A DNA stretch of 57,364 nt, from contig CAIOOA010000304.1 of NCBI GenBank assembly GCA_903859815.1, forward strand, positions 1 to 57,364, read 5' to 3'. The notes below the pieces were generated by a model. That model did no database searches. It was not told the origin of the DNA and saw only the letters and a program-made list of their open reading frames with translations. This DNA comes from an uncultured Methylococcaceae bacterium. GTDB taxonomy: Bacteria > Pseudomonadota > Gammaproteobacteria > Methylococcales > Methylococcaceae. This document shows, piece by piece, positions 24,464 to 32,957 of this stretch (position 1 is its first letter; each line of letters begins with the position of its first letter). Made by a program: the position numbers and the translations under genes.

Positions 24464-25461
24464 ATGTTAATGCCAATATCGTCTGCGATGGCCCGTGCTG
24501 CAATTGCACCATCCGCGATAGCGGTCACTACCGATTGCAAATGGGGGCTGGCAACATCGCCTATGCCATAGACTGAATCAATCGAGGTTCGTTTCCTTGA
24601 ATCTGTCAACAAATAGCCTTGTTTGAGTTTACTCATTTTGGCAAGAGGGCCGAGAGTGTCTAAAAAACGACTATTCGGAACGAAGCCTGCGCGGACGAAT
24701 ACCCTATCCACTAGGATACTTTCATCAGGTAAACCCGATTGCTTCAAATCCATTTCGATGCCACCTTGAGTTGGCTGAAGCCTATCAACCTCTGTCTCCA
24801 CAAACTCGACCACCAAACCTTGTCCTATCAATGTCTTGACTTCATTGCGAATCGTTTGTTGGGCTTTTGCTTGTGAACGGATTAGCAAATAGACGCGACT
24901 GGCGACCCTTGCCACATCTTTCACAGTAAAATGGGCATTATCGCCGCCACCGATGACGGCAACCGTTTTGCCTTGCAAACTGTCCAGCTTGTCCAGATGA
25001 TCCAAGGGATGACAGCCAATTAACCCATTCGAATGCAAATATTCCAATCCAGATGATGGCCTGAATATTTCAATACCTTGGGCCTGTAAACCCGTGGCGA
25101 TGACTAGCGCATTGACCTGCATAGTCAACACTTGGCTTTGGCCGGTTTCATCCAGCACCAAGCTAAAACCTGCGGGCGTGGACTCAACCGATGCGAGCTG
25201 GGCATTATAGAGGACGGGGATGGATTCGTCTTTCACATGCTTCCCATATGAGTTTGCCAAATCGGCACTAGTCCGTCCATACCAGCCCAATACCCAACGG
25301 TTAATCCGGTTAATGCTTAGCATTTGCCCACCGAGTTCGGCATTGCGCTCGATGATGCAGTGTGAAAAGCCCAGATGCTTTAACCATAACGCACAGGACA
25401 TGCCTGCCGGCCCACCGCCTACAATGGCGACAGTGGGATTATCATCGGGACTATTACCCAT
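24460..25461 (-). CDS. FAD/NAD(P)-dependent oxidoreductase, thioredoxin reductase-like
   Basis: 333 residues with two dinucleotide-binding sites: AIVGGGPAGMSCALWL (FAD) near the N-terminus, and VAVIGGGDNAHFTVKDVA (NADPH) near residue 160. ATGLQ and SVYGIGDVASPHLQSVVTAI complete the class II pyridine nucleotide-disulphide reductase fold. The redox-active CxxC of thioredoxin reductase is absent; the corresponding region reads GLIGCHPLDHLDKL. It is therefore more like ferredoxin/flavodoxin-NADP reductases or bacillithiol-type reductases; the substrate is unknown. ATG 25461 is chosen over TTG 25476. The stop codon lies in the terminal repeat of the MITE-like element, so the last residues may not be ancestral. 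Confidence 0.82.
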   Translation of the reverse strand: MGNSPDDNPTVAIVGGGPAGMSCALWLKHLGFSHCIIERNAELGGQMLSINRINRWVLGWYGRTSADLANSYGKHVKDESIPVLYNAQLASVESTPAGFSLVLDETGQSQVLTMQVNALVIATGLQAQGIEIFRPSSGLEYLHSNGLIGCHPLDHLDKLDSLQGKTVAVIGGGDNAHFTVKDVARVASRVYLLIRSQAKAQQTIRNEVKTLIGQGLVVEFVETEVDRLQPTQGGIEMDLKQSGLPDESILVDRVFVRAGFVPNSRFLDTLGPLAKMSKLKQGYLLTDSRKRTSIDSVYGIGDVASPHLQSVVTAIADGAIAARAIADDIGINI

Positions 25462-25508
25462 CGCCTTAACCCCCAAATTTTAAAGCTAGGAACGTTGTTT
25501 GCGGGCAT

Positions 25509-26048
25509 TCACCATTTCATAAACGGTGGAGGGCTTAACGGATGCTTGGCAAACCAAGCTCTAGCCAGTTGCAATAATCGTTTATGAAATCCGGCATTTG
25601 GGAACTGTTCTTTAATACCGTTTATATAAGACTTGGGCAAACCCCATCTCACCCAACCTAAGGAAAAATCGACCAAATCACCTCTGCAGAACACTTCCAC
25701 CAATGGATAGCACTTATCCTGATAACATCTCACTTTATGATGCATGGCAATCATCAGTTCGATTTCATTGCTCCACTGTTCCAGGTTGTTTTGCTGTAAA
25801 TATTGTTTAACCAACGCAATGGATGGTGGCAGATAATCGACCGTGCTTTCAGTCCACATGCCAAGGTCATGAAAACAACCCGCTATAATCAGTTTTTTTC
25901 GATCATCATCCGTGCAGTCGTGCAGCGCAAAACAGAAATGAATCATGCGATAGACATGGTTTTTATATCCCAAATAATCATCACCGAGTGACGTTTTCCA
26001 TTCGCCTAAAATTTCTTCCAATAATGGGATGGGATTGTCGATATTCAT
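25509..26048 (-). CDS. HD-domain phosphohydrolase
   Basis: 179 residues with HD-domain signatures: YKNHVYRMIHFCFALH supplies early metal histidines, LIIAGCFHDLGMWTES the HD doublet, and ELMIAMHHKVR a later histidine. This fold hydrolyses phosphoesters, often nucleotides, using divalent metals; the substrate here is unknown. It starts 3 bases after the dnaN stop and is surely co-transcribed with it, in the place where recF is normally found. The oxidoreductase follows 47 bases later. Confidence 0.82.
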   Translation of the reverse strand: MNIDNPIPLLEEILGEWKTSLGDDYLGYKNHVYRMIHFCFALHDCTDDDRKKLIIAGCFHDLGMWTESTVDYLPPSIALVKQYLQQNNLEQWSNEIELMIAMHHKVRCYQDKCYPLVEVFCRGDLVDFSLGWVRWGLPKSYINGIKEQFPNAGFHKRLLQLARAWFAKHPLSPPPFMKW

Positions 26049-26051
26049 GGT

Positions 26052-27152
26052 CTAAAGTTTCATAGGCATGACAATGAATTTGTATTTCTGGTTTAGCGGG
26101 TCTTCAATCAGGCAACTATTGCCTGCGTCAGTGAAGGAAAGAGTCACAGTTTCCGAGTCCACATTATTGAGGGCATCAAGCAAGTAGGTCGTGTTAAAAC
26201 CCACGCCCAAACCTTCGCCTTCAAGTTTGACCTCGAATTCTTCCTCGGCCTCTTCATGGTCTGGGTTTTGCGACTGCAAAAACATTAATCCGTCTTTCAC
26301 TTCCAAGCTAATGCCCTTGATTTTCTCAGCCGTCAGGACTGATACACGATTCAAAGCGGCTTTGAAAGTTTCCCTGTCGGCGGTAATGATTTTGGTGATA
26401 TCCCTAGGCATGACGCGGCGAAAATCGGGGAAGCGCCCCTCGATTAGCTTGGCTGAAAAACTCAACTCGCCCATCAACACGCTGATATTATTGGCAGCAA
26501 ATTGCAAAGTGACCGTTTCATCCTGATCGCTAAGCAAACGATAAAGCTCCATGATGCCTTTGCGCGGCACTATCACTTGGCGAGGCTCCAATTCCGCCCC
26601 TTCCAACATTTCTTCATAAAGCGCCAGCCGGTGTCCGTCGGAAGCCACTGTCCTTAACAAACGACCATCAATGTCTAGCAGCAAACCATTCAGATAGTAA
26701 CGGACATCTTGCAAAGCCATTGCAAACAAGGTCTTTTCCATGGCTTTTTTTAGCAGCTTACTGCTCAAGGACAGTTCGGCTTCGGGTTCGCTGACATCAA
26801 AAGCCGGGTAATTGTCGGCGGGCAAGGTCCCCAAGGAGAAACGGCTGCGCCCACTATTGATGCTGACCTTGTCTTGGCGACATTCCACGTTGACCGTGCT
26901 ACCGTCAGGCAATAAGCGGCAAATGTCCAATAATTTGCGAGCCGGGACGGTGATGCTGCCGTCTTCACCCGCTTCTGTCACCGAATGCGTCACCAACTGG
27001 ACTTCCAGATCGGTTCCGGTGAATTCCAAGCGGTTATCCGCCAACCGAATCAATACGTTCGATAAAATAGGCAGGGTCTGCCGTTTTTCGATGACACCCA
27101 CCACTTGTTGCAGGGGCATCAGAAGGTTTTCTCTGGAGGTCTTAAATTTCAT
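26052..27152 (-). CDS. dnaN: DNA polymerase III beta subunit (sliding clamp)
   Basis: 366 residues, the standard length. The N-terminus MKFKTSRENLLMPLQQVVGV, internal LPILSNVLIRL and SGRSRFSLGTLPADNYP, and the C-terminus NQKYKFIVMPMKL are all typical. Three clamp domains of about 120 residues each are complete, and the end MPMKL matches the conserved MPMRL-type finish that forms part of the protein-binding pocket. The ring tethers polymerase III to DNA. It lies 53 bases after dnaA on the same strand. Downstream is the HD-domain gene, not recF. Confidence 0.97.
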   Translation of the reverse strand: MKFKTSRENLLMPLQQVVGVIEKRQTLPILSNVLIRLADNRLEFTGTDLEVQLVTHSVTEAGEDGSITVPARKLLDICRLLPDGSTVNVECRQDKVSINSGRSRFSLGTLPADNYPAFDVSEPEAELSLSSKLLKKAMEKTLFAMALQDVRYYLNGLLLDIDGRLLRTVASDGHRLALYEEMLEGAELEPRQVIVPRKGIMELYRLLSDQDETVTLQFAANNISVLMGELSFSAKLIEGRFPDFRRVMPRDITKIITADRETFKAALNRVSVLTAEKIKGISLEVKDGLMFLQSQNPDHEEAEEEFEVKLEGEGLGVGFNTTYLLDALNNVDSETVTLSFTDAGNSCLIEDPLNQKYKFIVMPMKL

Positions 27153-27205
27153 GTGGGCCGTTCGATCTTGAGTGAAAGTCCATACATCCTTGCCGGTGAA
27201 TTCCG

Positions 27206-28540
27206 TCAGTTAGAAAGTATACGCATAAGATTGGAATAATCTTCTAAGAATTTACTGTCGCTCTCTTTCAATTCCAACACTTTGCGAGTGGCATGTAACA
27301 CCGTGGTATGATCCCGACCGCCAAACATCTGTCCAATTTCCGGCAAACTATGGTTGGTCAGGTCTTTGGCTAAGGCCATGGCAATTTGCCGTGGACGGGT
27401 AATCGTCCGGGTGCGCTTGTCGGATAGCAGATCGGCGACGCGGATTTTAAAATATTCAGCCACTGTTTTCTGGATATTGTCCACATTGACCATGCGATCT
27501 TGCAAAGCAATCAAATCCCGCAAGGCTTCCTTGGCGAATTCCAAGGTGATGGGTCTGCCGGTGAAATGGGCATTGGCGGTGACGCGCCGTAATGCGCCTT
27601 CCAATTCACGAATATTGGAACGGATGCGCTTGCCAATGAAAAACGCCACTTCCGGGGACAACTCGACTCCGGCGTGATGGGCTTTGCTCATCAAAATGGC
27701 GACACGGGTTTCCAAATCCGGCGGTTCCACCGCAACCGGCAATCCCCAACCGAAACGCGATTTTAAGCGATCCTCCAAGCCTTTAATTTCTTTAGGATAA
27801 CGATCACAAGTCATGACGACTTGATGCTTATTTTCCAGCAGCGTATTAAAGGTATGGAAAAACTCCTCTTGGGATCGTTCCTTGCCAGCAAAAAACTGAA
27901 TATCGTCAATCAAAAGGGCATCGACGGTGCGATAAAACTCTTTAAATGCATTGATGGCATTGTGTTGCAACGCCTTGACCATGTCTGACACAAAACGCTC
28001 GGAATGCAGATAAATGATATTGGCTGATGGATTGGTCACCAATATTTCATTGCCAATCGCATGCATTAGATGGGTTTTGCCTAAACCGGTGCTGCCATAG
28101 ATGAACAAGGGGTTGTAAGCCCGGCCTACATTTTGAGTGACCTGTAAAGAAGCCGCCTTGGCGAGCTGGTTGGACTTGCCTTCCACAAAATTGTCGAAAG
28201 TGAAGGCAGTATTCAAATTATTGGGCAAACTCTTGCGACCCGGCGCAGGTTTTTTGGCTTGGCTGGTCTTGCCGTCGGCATGGGCAGGGTTTTCCACTGG
28301 GCGGCTGCCAATTTCTAACACCACATTGGGCCTAGGTTCCATGGGTTGGTTGGCCACCACCTCTTCGATCTTGTCAAAAAAATGCTGCTTGACCCAATCC
28401 AACACAAAACGGTTGGGGGCAAGCAGTTTCAGTTCACCATCAACCTCGATGGCCTGCAAGGGCCTGATCCAAGTATTGAACTGCTGTGGCGGCAACTCGC
28501 CTTCAAGTTTGGTGATGCAGAGGTTCCAGAGGTTGCTCAT
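27206..28540 (-). CDS. dnaA: Chromosomal replication initiator DnaA
   Basis: 444 residues with all four domains: N-terminal DnaB/HU contact domain ([20 protein letters not shown]), a linker, the AAA+ domain with [16 protein letters not shown] (Walker A) and [13 protein letters not shown] (Walker B), and the C-terminal DNA-binding domain ending with the signature [16 protein letters not shown]. It binds DnaA boxes and melts the origin. A perfect box lies about 100 bases upstream of its start, which fits autoregulation. The divergent gene is hoxH; the usual rpmH-rnpA cluster is not next to it. Confidence 0.97.
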   Translation of the reverse strand: MSNLWNLCITKLEGELPPQQFNTWIRPLQAIEVDGELKLLAPNRFVLDWVKQHFFDKIEEVVANQPMEPRPNVVLEIGSRPVENPAHADGKTSQAKKPAPGRKSLPNNLNTAFTFDNFVEGKSNQLAKAASLQVTQNVGRAYNPLFIYGSTGLGKTHLMHAIGNEILVTNPSANIIYLHSERFVSDMVKALQHNAINAFKEFYRTVDALLIDDIQFFAGKERSQEEFFHTFNTLLENKHQVVMTCDRYPKEIKGLEDRLKSRFGWGLPVAVEPPDLETRVAILMSKAHHAGVELSPEVAFFIGKRIRSNIRELEGALRRVTANAHFTGRPITLEFAKEALRDLIALQDRMVNVDNIQKTVAEYFKIRVADLLSDKRTRTITRPRQIAMALAKDLTNHSLPEIGQMFGGRDHTTVLHATRKVLELKESDSKFLEDYSNLMRILSN

Positions 28541-28642
28541 GGGGCGCTTAGATTCAGAGGTGCGAAATTGGAAAATTGAAGATGCAACACAGGGGCCATC
28601 TCATGGTTCGGTACGAACCTATTATTCTAACCGATTGCCAAG

Positions 28643-28651
28643 TTATCCACA
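28643..28651 (+). promoter_or_regulatory. Consensus DnaA box
   Basis: TTATCCACA matches the 9-base R-type DnaA box exactly. It lies in the 220-base gap between the divergent dnaA and hoxH genes. Only one box was seen, so the gap is better read as a dnaA promoter/autoregulatory site than as a full origin. Confidence 0.75.
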
Positions 28652-28760
28652 GCAAGTGTTTTACAGTCTGTCGATTAAAGTGTCATGCAAACCTAACAAG
28701 GCTTGGTGTATGATTGAGGTAATTTACTGCATCCTGTCATCTTTCATTTTGGTGAAACCC

Positions 28761-30251
28761 ATGTACGAACATCTCGAAACCGCCGCCAATCCCGAAAACC
28801 TCAAGCGCGTAGTCATCGATCCTGTCACCCGAGTAGAAGGCCACGGCAAAGTGACTCTGCTGCTGGACGAAGACAACCATGTCAAGCAAGCCCGTTTGCA
28901 TATTGTCGAATTCCGCGGTTTCGAGCGCTTCATCCAAGGCCGTCCCTACTGGGAACTGCCCGTGTTGGTGCAGCGACTGTGCGGCATTTGCCCGGTTAGC
29001 CATCACTTGGCAGCCGCCAAGGCCGTGGATCAACTGGTCGGTGTCGATCAGCTAACCCCTGCTGCCGACAAGCTCCGCCGATTGATGCATTTGGGCCAAA
29101 CTTTGCAATCCCACGCTTTGCATTTCTTCCATCTGTCCACGCCCGATTTATTATTTGGTTTTGATGATGAGGCTGCCCACCGCAATATTGTCAGCGTGTT
29201 ATCAGATTCCAGATTTGCCGAAACCGGCTTGAAAGGCGTGAAACTGCGCAAATACGGTCAAGAAGTGATCCGTATGATTAGCGGCAAGCGCATACACGGT
29301 ACGGCAGCCATTGCCGGCGGCATGAACAAAGCCCTTAGCAAAGAAGAGCGCGATTATTTGTTAGAAGATATTAACGAGGTAATTCTTTGGTCGAAGGAAG
29401 TCGTCGGCTTGATTAAGAGCATTTATCTGTCTAATGAAGAATATCATCGACATTTTGGCGCATTCCCGTCGAATTTCATGAGCATCATCCGCAATGACGG
29501 CGCGTTGGACCTTTATCATGGCGGTTTGAGGGCAAGGGATGAAAAAGGCCAAACCATTTTCGATCATGTGGATTATCGCGACTATCCCCAATACTTGAGA
29601 GAGGAAGTACGGTCTTGGTCCTACATGAAGTTCCCCTACATTGTTGACCTAGGCCGCGAAAATGGCTGGTATCGCGTTGGCCCGTTGGCACGCATCAATA
29701 ATGCCGACTTTATCACCACCCCGCTGGCAGAGGCCGCCCGTGCCGATTTCAAAGCGAACAATCAAGGCGCACCCGTGCATGAATCACTGGCCTACCATTG
29801 GGCGCGGATGATCGAAATGCTCTACAGTGCCGAAGGCATCAAAGAATTGCTGAACGACCCGGATGTATTGAGTAATGACTTGGTCACTACGGGCGAGAAG
29901 CGCATGGAAGGCGTGGGTGTCATCGAAGCCCCACGTGGCACCTTGTTCCATCATTATCAGATTGACGAGAACGATATTGTCGTCAAGGCGAATCTGATTG
30001 TGTCCACCACCAACAACAACCAAGCCATGAATGAAGCCGTCCGCTCCGTTGCTGCCCGTTACTTGGATGGCAATGAAATCACCGAAGGCTTGCTGAACCA
30101 CCTCGAAGTCGCCATTCGCGCCTATGACCCCTGCCTTTCCTGCGCGACTCATGCATTGGGCAAAATGCCGCTGGAATTGGAATTGGTGAATGCGGAAGGA
30201 ACACAGATTGATAAGATGACTAGGGGGAGTGACGGGAAGATTGGGCGTTAA
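28761..30251 (+). CDS. hoxH: [NiFe]-hydrogenase large subunit, HoxH type (group 3d-like)
   Basis: 496 residues. The four Ni ligands are present: RLCGICPVSHHLA (Cys74, Cys77) and DPCLSCATH (Cys458, Cys461). ELPVLVQRLCGICPVSHHLA and DPCLSCATHALGKMPLEL are the forms seen in cytoplasmic NAD-reducing (Hox) enzymes. The 32 residues after the final ATH would be removed by a maturation protease once Ni is inserted. HoxH normally works with HoxY, HoxU and HoxF, none of which is in this window. GGTGA 7 bases before the ATG is the ribosome site; an open frame running back into dnaA (from 28137) is spurious. Its likely protease, HoxW-like, lies at 35331-35840. Confidence 0.93.
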   Translation: MYEHLETAANPENLKRVVIDPVTRVEGHGKVTLLLDEDNHVKQARLHIVEFRGFERFIQGRPYWELPVLVQRLCGICPVSHHLAAAKAVDQLVGVDQLTPAADKLRRLMHLGQTLQSHALHFFHLSTPDLLFGFDDEAAHRNIVSVLSDSRFAETGLKGVKLRKYGQEVIRMISGKRIHGTAAIAGGMNKALSKEERDYLLEDINEVILWSKEVVGLIKSIYLSNEEYHRHFGAFPSNFMSIIRNDGALDLYHGGLRARDEKGQTIFDHVDYRDYPQYLREEVRSWSYMKFPYIVDLGRENGWYRVGPLARINNADFITTPLAEAARADFKANNQGAPVHESLAYHWARMIEMLYSAEGIKELLNDPDVLSNDLVTTGEKRMEGVGVIEAPRGTLFHHYQIDENDIVVKANLIVSTTNNNQAMNEAVRSVAARYLDGNEITEGLLNHLEVAIRAYDPCLSCATHALGKMPLELELVNAEGTQIDKMTRGSDGKIGR

Positions 30252-30269
30252 GTGATTGATCGTGATGTT

Positions 30270-30301
30270 ATGTTGGGCAACGGCTTTTAGTTGCCCAACA
30301 T
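30270..30301. repeat. Perfect 12-bp hairpin after hoxH
   Basis: ATGTTGGGCAAC (30270-30281) and its exact complement (30290-30301) enclose an 8-base loop. It begins 18 bases after the hoxH stop. The lack of a T-run makes a classical terminator doubtful, but the position suggests an mRNA end structure. Confidence 0.65.
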
Positions 30302-30377
30302 CGAGATTTGTCGGGCACAAAGAACGGCGTCCCACCTAAAAAAACTAACTTCAAATGAGAAACCGGAAGATTTGAGC

Positions 30378-30944
30378 ATGACTTGGGAAAATGACCTATT
30401 AGACATTTCACAATGGGCTATGCAAAGCTTGGATTTGAGATATCGCTATATATATTCTAAAACAGCCAAGGATTTATCTGGAACTCCAGGACTAGCCATT
30501 TGCCTTGAAAATGCCGTAGTTTTTGCAATCTATGAAGCAGCTAGAGGCAAGAGCTATACCAGCGGTTGGGCTGTCGAGCATGAAAAGCAGTACCCATCCA
30601 TTGGTGGTATAAACCCAAAACGTTCGGATTTGGCATTTAAAGCTCCGGGGAAGGGAAAAAATTGGGCATATGTTGAAGTGAAGAAATATGATACGGCAGG
30701 AAAAGCGAAAGTCACTAAGGACATTGAGAAACTACAGTTACTTACCGGTGTTCAAAGATGGATATTGGCCTATAGAATAAGGCCAAGTGACAGCAATGCA
30801 TTTCTGCTTGCTGATTTGTTAATACGCAACTTTGATGGCAGTGACGGGCAAAAATTAGAAATTCATGGTAGCCGGGAATTCAATACACTAACAAAAGAAG
30901 GTGAGTATGGCATCTGTGACATTTGTTTAGCGCGAATCAAGTAG
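30378..30944 (+). CDS. Hypothetical protein with PD-(D/E)XK-like motif
   Basis: 188 residues of unrecognised family. A helical N-terminal part (WENDLLDISQWAMQSLDLRY) is followed by INPKRSDLAFKAPGKGKNWA and YVEVKKYD: an Asp, then ExK on a hydrophobic strand, as in PD-(D/E)XK nuclease folds. The C-terminus has CDICLA. This layout resembles restriction-like or DNA-repair nucleases, but the motif is short and catalysis is not shown. ATG 30378 is chosen because the longer frame from 30291 runs through the post-hoxH hairpin. The gene is AT-rich and starts the accessory segment between hoxH and hoxW. Confidence 0.6.
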   Translation: MTWENDLLDISQWAMQSLDLRYRYIYSKTAKDLSGTPGLAICLENAVVFAIYEAARGKSYTSGWAVEHEKQYPSIGGINPKRSDLAFKAPGKGKNWAYVEVKKYDTAGKAKVTKDIEKLQLLTGVQRWILAYRIRPSDSNAFLLADLLIRNFDGSDGQKLEIHGSREFNTLTKEGEYGICDICLARIK

Positions 30945-30996
30945 ATTCGTTTCTGCTCATATTTTTGCCCACCACAATAACTTGCAGAACGCTAGC

Positions 30997-31230
30997 ATGA
31001 CTGATAATGCTGAAAACCTAATCTTAGAACATCTTAAATTACTGCGTAATGAAGTTAAGGCGCAAAGTGTTAACATGGATGAGCAGTTTGAATCGATTCG
31101 CCTTCGGTTAAGCTCCATCGAAAACCAGATGGCAGGAATTCATACCGATATAGCCATCATGAATAGTCGCATCGACAAATTTGAGAGTCGGCTTGACCGT
31201 ATTGAGCGTCGTCTGGAATTAACCGCATAA
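30997..31230 (+). CDS. Small coiled-coil protein, copy 1
   Basis: 77 residues, almost entirely a predicted coiled coil: LILEHLKLLRNEVKAQ, then FESIRLRLSSIENQMAGI, NSRIDKFESRLDRIERRLEL. A copy at 33339-33572 is identical at about 69 of 77 positions. Proteins of this kind are often found beside type II toxin-antitoxin genes; their role is unclear and may be oligomerisation or toxin binding. The frame opens 5 codons earlier (30982), but homology with copy 2 starts at this ATG. Confidence 0.65.
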   Translation: MTDNAENLILEHLKLLRNEVKAQSVNMDEQFESIRLRLSSIENQMAGIHTDIAIMNSRIDKFESRLDRIERRLELTA

Positions 31231-31292
31231 ATTGGTTAAAAGTCCGTAAAGACAGTTTCCGCCTAATATGTTGTGGATGGGCCTTACGAAGC

Positions 31293-31395
31293 GCGACGGG
31301 TTTTGTAAACCCGTCGCTTACGTTTTGTGCAAAGCTTTGGCATCCGTCATGACACAAAACGTTTCGGACGGGATGACATACCCCGCCCGGCGCTG
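31293..31395 (+). repeat. Structured direct repeat, copy 1
   Basis: Two nested structures: GCGACGGGTTT/AAACCCGTCGC (31293-31317, 3-base loop) and ACGTTTTGTG/CACAAAACGT (31320-31329 with 31353-31362), followed by TTTCGGACGGGATGACATAC. The same series occurs at 32595-32695 in the same orientation. Together the two copies flank the genes at 31581-32520. Confidence 0.72.
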
Positions 31396-31580
31396 TGTTA
31401 CCTTCCCTTATTTATCGTTTTTTTCCTTAGTTTTAATTAGGCAGACAAGAATACTCAAAACGTTTCCTAGATATTCTATGATTCGATTACCTAGAGACGT
31501 ATACTAATGGGTTTATTCCGTACTTTATTTAGCTATGTTACGCACCTATTCAACAACATCTACTTTGGCAAAGACATAAA

Positions 31581-32069
31581 ATGATTACTGACACAGTGTT
31601 AACTAAGCAACCAGATAACAGAGCACTGTTTGAAGAAACACTTTCAAAAGAGCATGTCGAAAAGAGGCTTGAAGATTGGAAATCGAGGATTTCAAATCTC
31701 TATTCATCAATTGAGCATTGGCTTGCATCTAGTCCATCATACAGCCTCAAAATACAAACAGAAGTCCCAATGTATGAAGAAATAATGCAACAATATCAGG
31801 TTGAACCGACAACTATGAAAGTATTAGACATATATAAAGGAAATAATATTGTTGCGACAATAAAGCCCATTGGTTTGTGGCTTATTGGTGCGAATGGAAG
31901 AGTAGATATTCTATGTAAAAATGGCACTGCTACATTAATTGATAAATCTGATAAATTTGAAAAACCTGATTGGATAGCATATTACGGAACCAAAGGGTTC
32001 GAAGGAAAGCCGTTTAATATTCACTTTCTTTATGAACTTCTTGGGTTTCCCGAAAATGAGCATATTTGA
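31581..32069 (+). CDS. Hypothetical protein, first gene of HEPN-containing pair
   Basis: 162 residues, soluble and unrecognised. A helical N-terminal half (LSKEHVEKRLEDWKSRISNL) is followed by a beta-rich part (MKVLDIYKGNNIVATIKPIG, LWLIGANGRVDILCKNGTAT) and LLGFPENEHI at the end. It is not a MNT/nucleotidyltransferase by motif. Its 3' end overlaps the next gene by 14 bases, so the two are translationally linked. It is markedly AT-rich compared with the core genes, which suggests acquisition. It could be the antitoxin or partner of the HEPN-like protein; that is an inference from the overlap alone. Confidence 0.62.
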   Translation: MITDTVLTKQPDNRALFEETLSKEHVEKRLEDWKSRISNLYSSIEHWLASSPSYSLKIQTEVPMYEEIMQQYQVEPTTMKVLDIYKGNNIVATIKPIGLWLIGANGRVDILCKNGTATLIDKSDKFEKPDWIAYYGTKGFEGKPFNIHFLYELLGFPENEHI

Positions 32070-32520
32070 AGAGCTTGAAGCTTTATATTGTGAAATCAAT
32101 GACAAATATGCGAGAGAAGAATTTGCTGCAAGAGCAAGAGTTGATAGCGATGAAGAAATCAAACTGGCTCGTAAACGGGAACTAAATGATCATGCTTATT
32201 TTCTATTTATGTTTACACGCCTAGAAGATCATATAAGGGAGCAAAGCAGTAAATTAATATCCGATAAACAAAGTAATATGCTGGATTGGAAAGATCGTAG
32301 ACCTTGGGATATACTTCCAAAAGAAAAGCAATCCGATAATATAACGTTCTTAAATCGAGTTGCGCTTCTAGTTGACAAAGGCTCTCACCATTATCAAAAA
32401 ATAAAGGGATATTATGAATTAAGAAATAAACTAGGTCATGGCGGGAACTTTAGCTCCCCTGTATTAATACAAAATGTTGTTTCAGATTTTGATAGCTTTC
32501 AGAATCTCCTGAATTCATAA
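32056..32520 (+). CDS. HEPN-like protein
   Basis: 154 residues, all-helical in appearance: SIFEELEALYCEINDKYARE, KRELNDHAYFLFMFTRLEDH, then YYELRNKLGHGGNF. The RNKLGH segment matches the Rx4-6H motif of HEPN domains, many of which are RNases in toxin-antitoxin and defence systems, although RN(K/x)xGH also occurs in non-catalytic HEPN-like or abortive-infection proteins. The start ATG 32056 overlaps the end of the previous gene. Together with that gene it forms a compact AT-rich module between direct repeats. Substrate and partner are unknown. Confidence 0.62.
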   Translation: MSIFEELEALYCEINDKYAREEFAARARVDSDEEIKLARKRELNDHAYFLFMFTRLEDHIREQSSKLISDKQSNMLDWKDRRPWDILPKEKQSDNITFLNRVALLVDKGSHHYQKIKGYYELRNKLGHGGNFSSPVLIQNVVSDFDSFQNLLNS

Positions 32521-32594
32521 TCGAAATGTACCTAATACAAACTTCTCCAAGATACAACGATCTATCGGAGTAAACCGGGGTATGGGTAATTCGT

Positions 32595-32695
32595 GCGACG
32601 GGTCATGTAAACCCGTCACTAACGTTTTGTGCAAGCTAAGGCATCCAGTATTTTACAAAACATTTCGGACGGCTGGCATATCCCGTTCGGCTTTG
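32595..32695 (+). repeat. Structured direct repeat, copy 2
   Basis: Begins GCGACGGGTCATGTAAACCC and continues AACGTTTTGTGCA, TAAGGCATCCAG, then ACAAAACATTTCGGACGGC. It matches 31293-31395 in order and orientation with scattered changes that weaken the stems, so this copy is older or relaxed. Confidence 0.7.
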
Positions 32696-32820
32696 AAATG
32701 AATCCGGTGGACAACAAGCTTTATCGTTTGCCCATGCGGAACTAAGGCCGCAGGACGGAACTAGGGGCAGATTCCGCTGCATATTGCCGCATAACGATAA
32801 CGTCAATTCTTTGCTGTTAA

Positions 32821-32929
32821 CGTTGCGTCGTTGCGCCATTGCGTGAGGCAAAAAAAATCTTGGCCCAATGGAAAAGACCAAGCCACATTGAGAAAAGAGC
32901 AAAAGAAAGAGTCACGCAACGGCGCAACG
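32821..32929. repeat. CGCAACG-type inverted repeat, second locus
   Basis: The arms 32829-32845 and 32913-32929 are complementary at 16 of 17 positions with 67 bases between them. They share the CACGCAACGGCGCAACG word type with the repeat at 3873-3935. The left arm is preceded by CGTTGCGT, giving more repeated units. It lies just upstream of the antitoxin gene at 32958. Confidence 0.68.
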
Positions 32930-32957
32930 AAAATAAATCTGTTATAGGGGTAGGCTT

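Noticed and set aside
28137-28760. Long 5' extension of the hoxH reading frame
   Set aside because: It runs antisense through dnaA; HoxH homology and a ribosome site begin at ATG 28761.
28541-28760. Full chromosomal origin (oriC)
   Set aside because: Only one consensus DnaA box and no clear AT-rich unwinding repeats were seen, so only a DnaA-binding site is supported.
30270-30301. Intrinsic terminator for hoxH
   Set aside because: The stem is perfect but no T-run follows; kept as a hairpin only.
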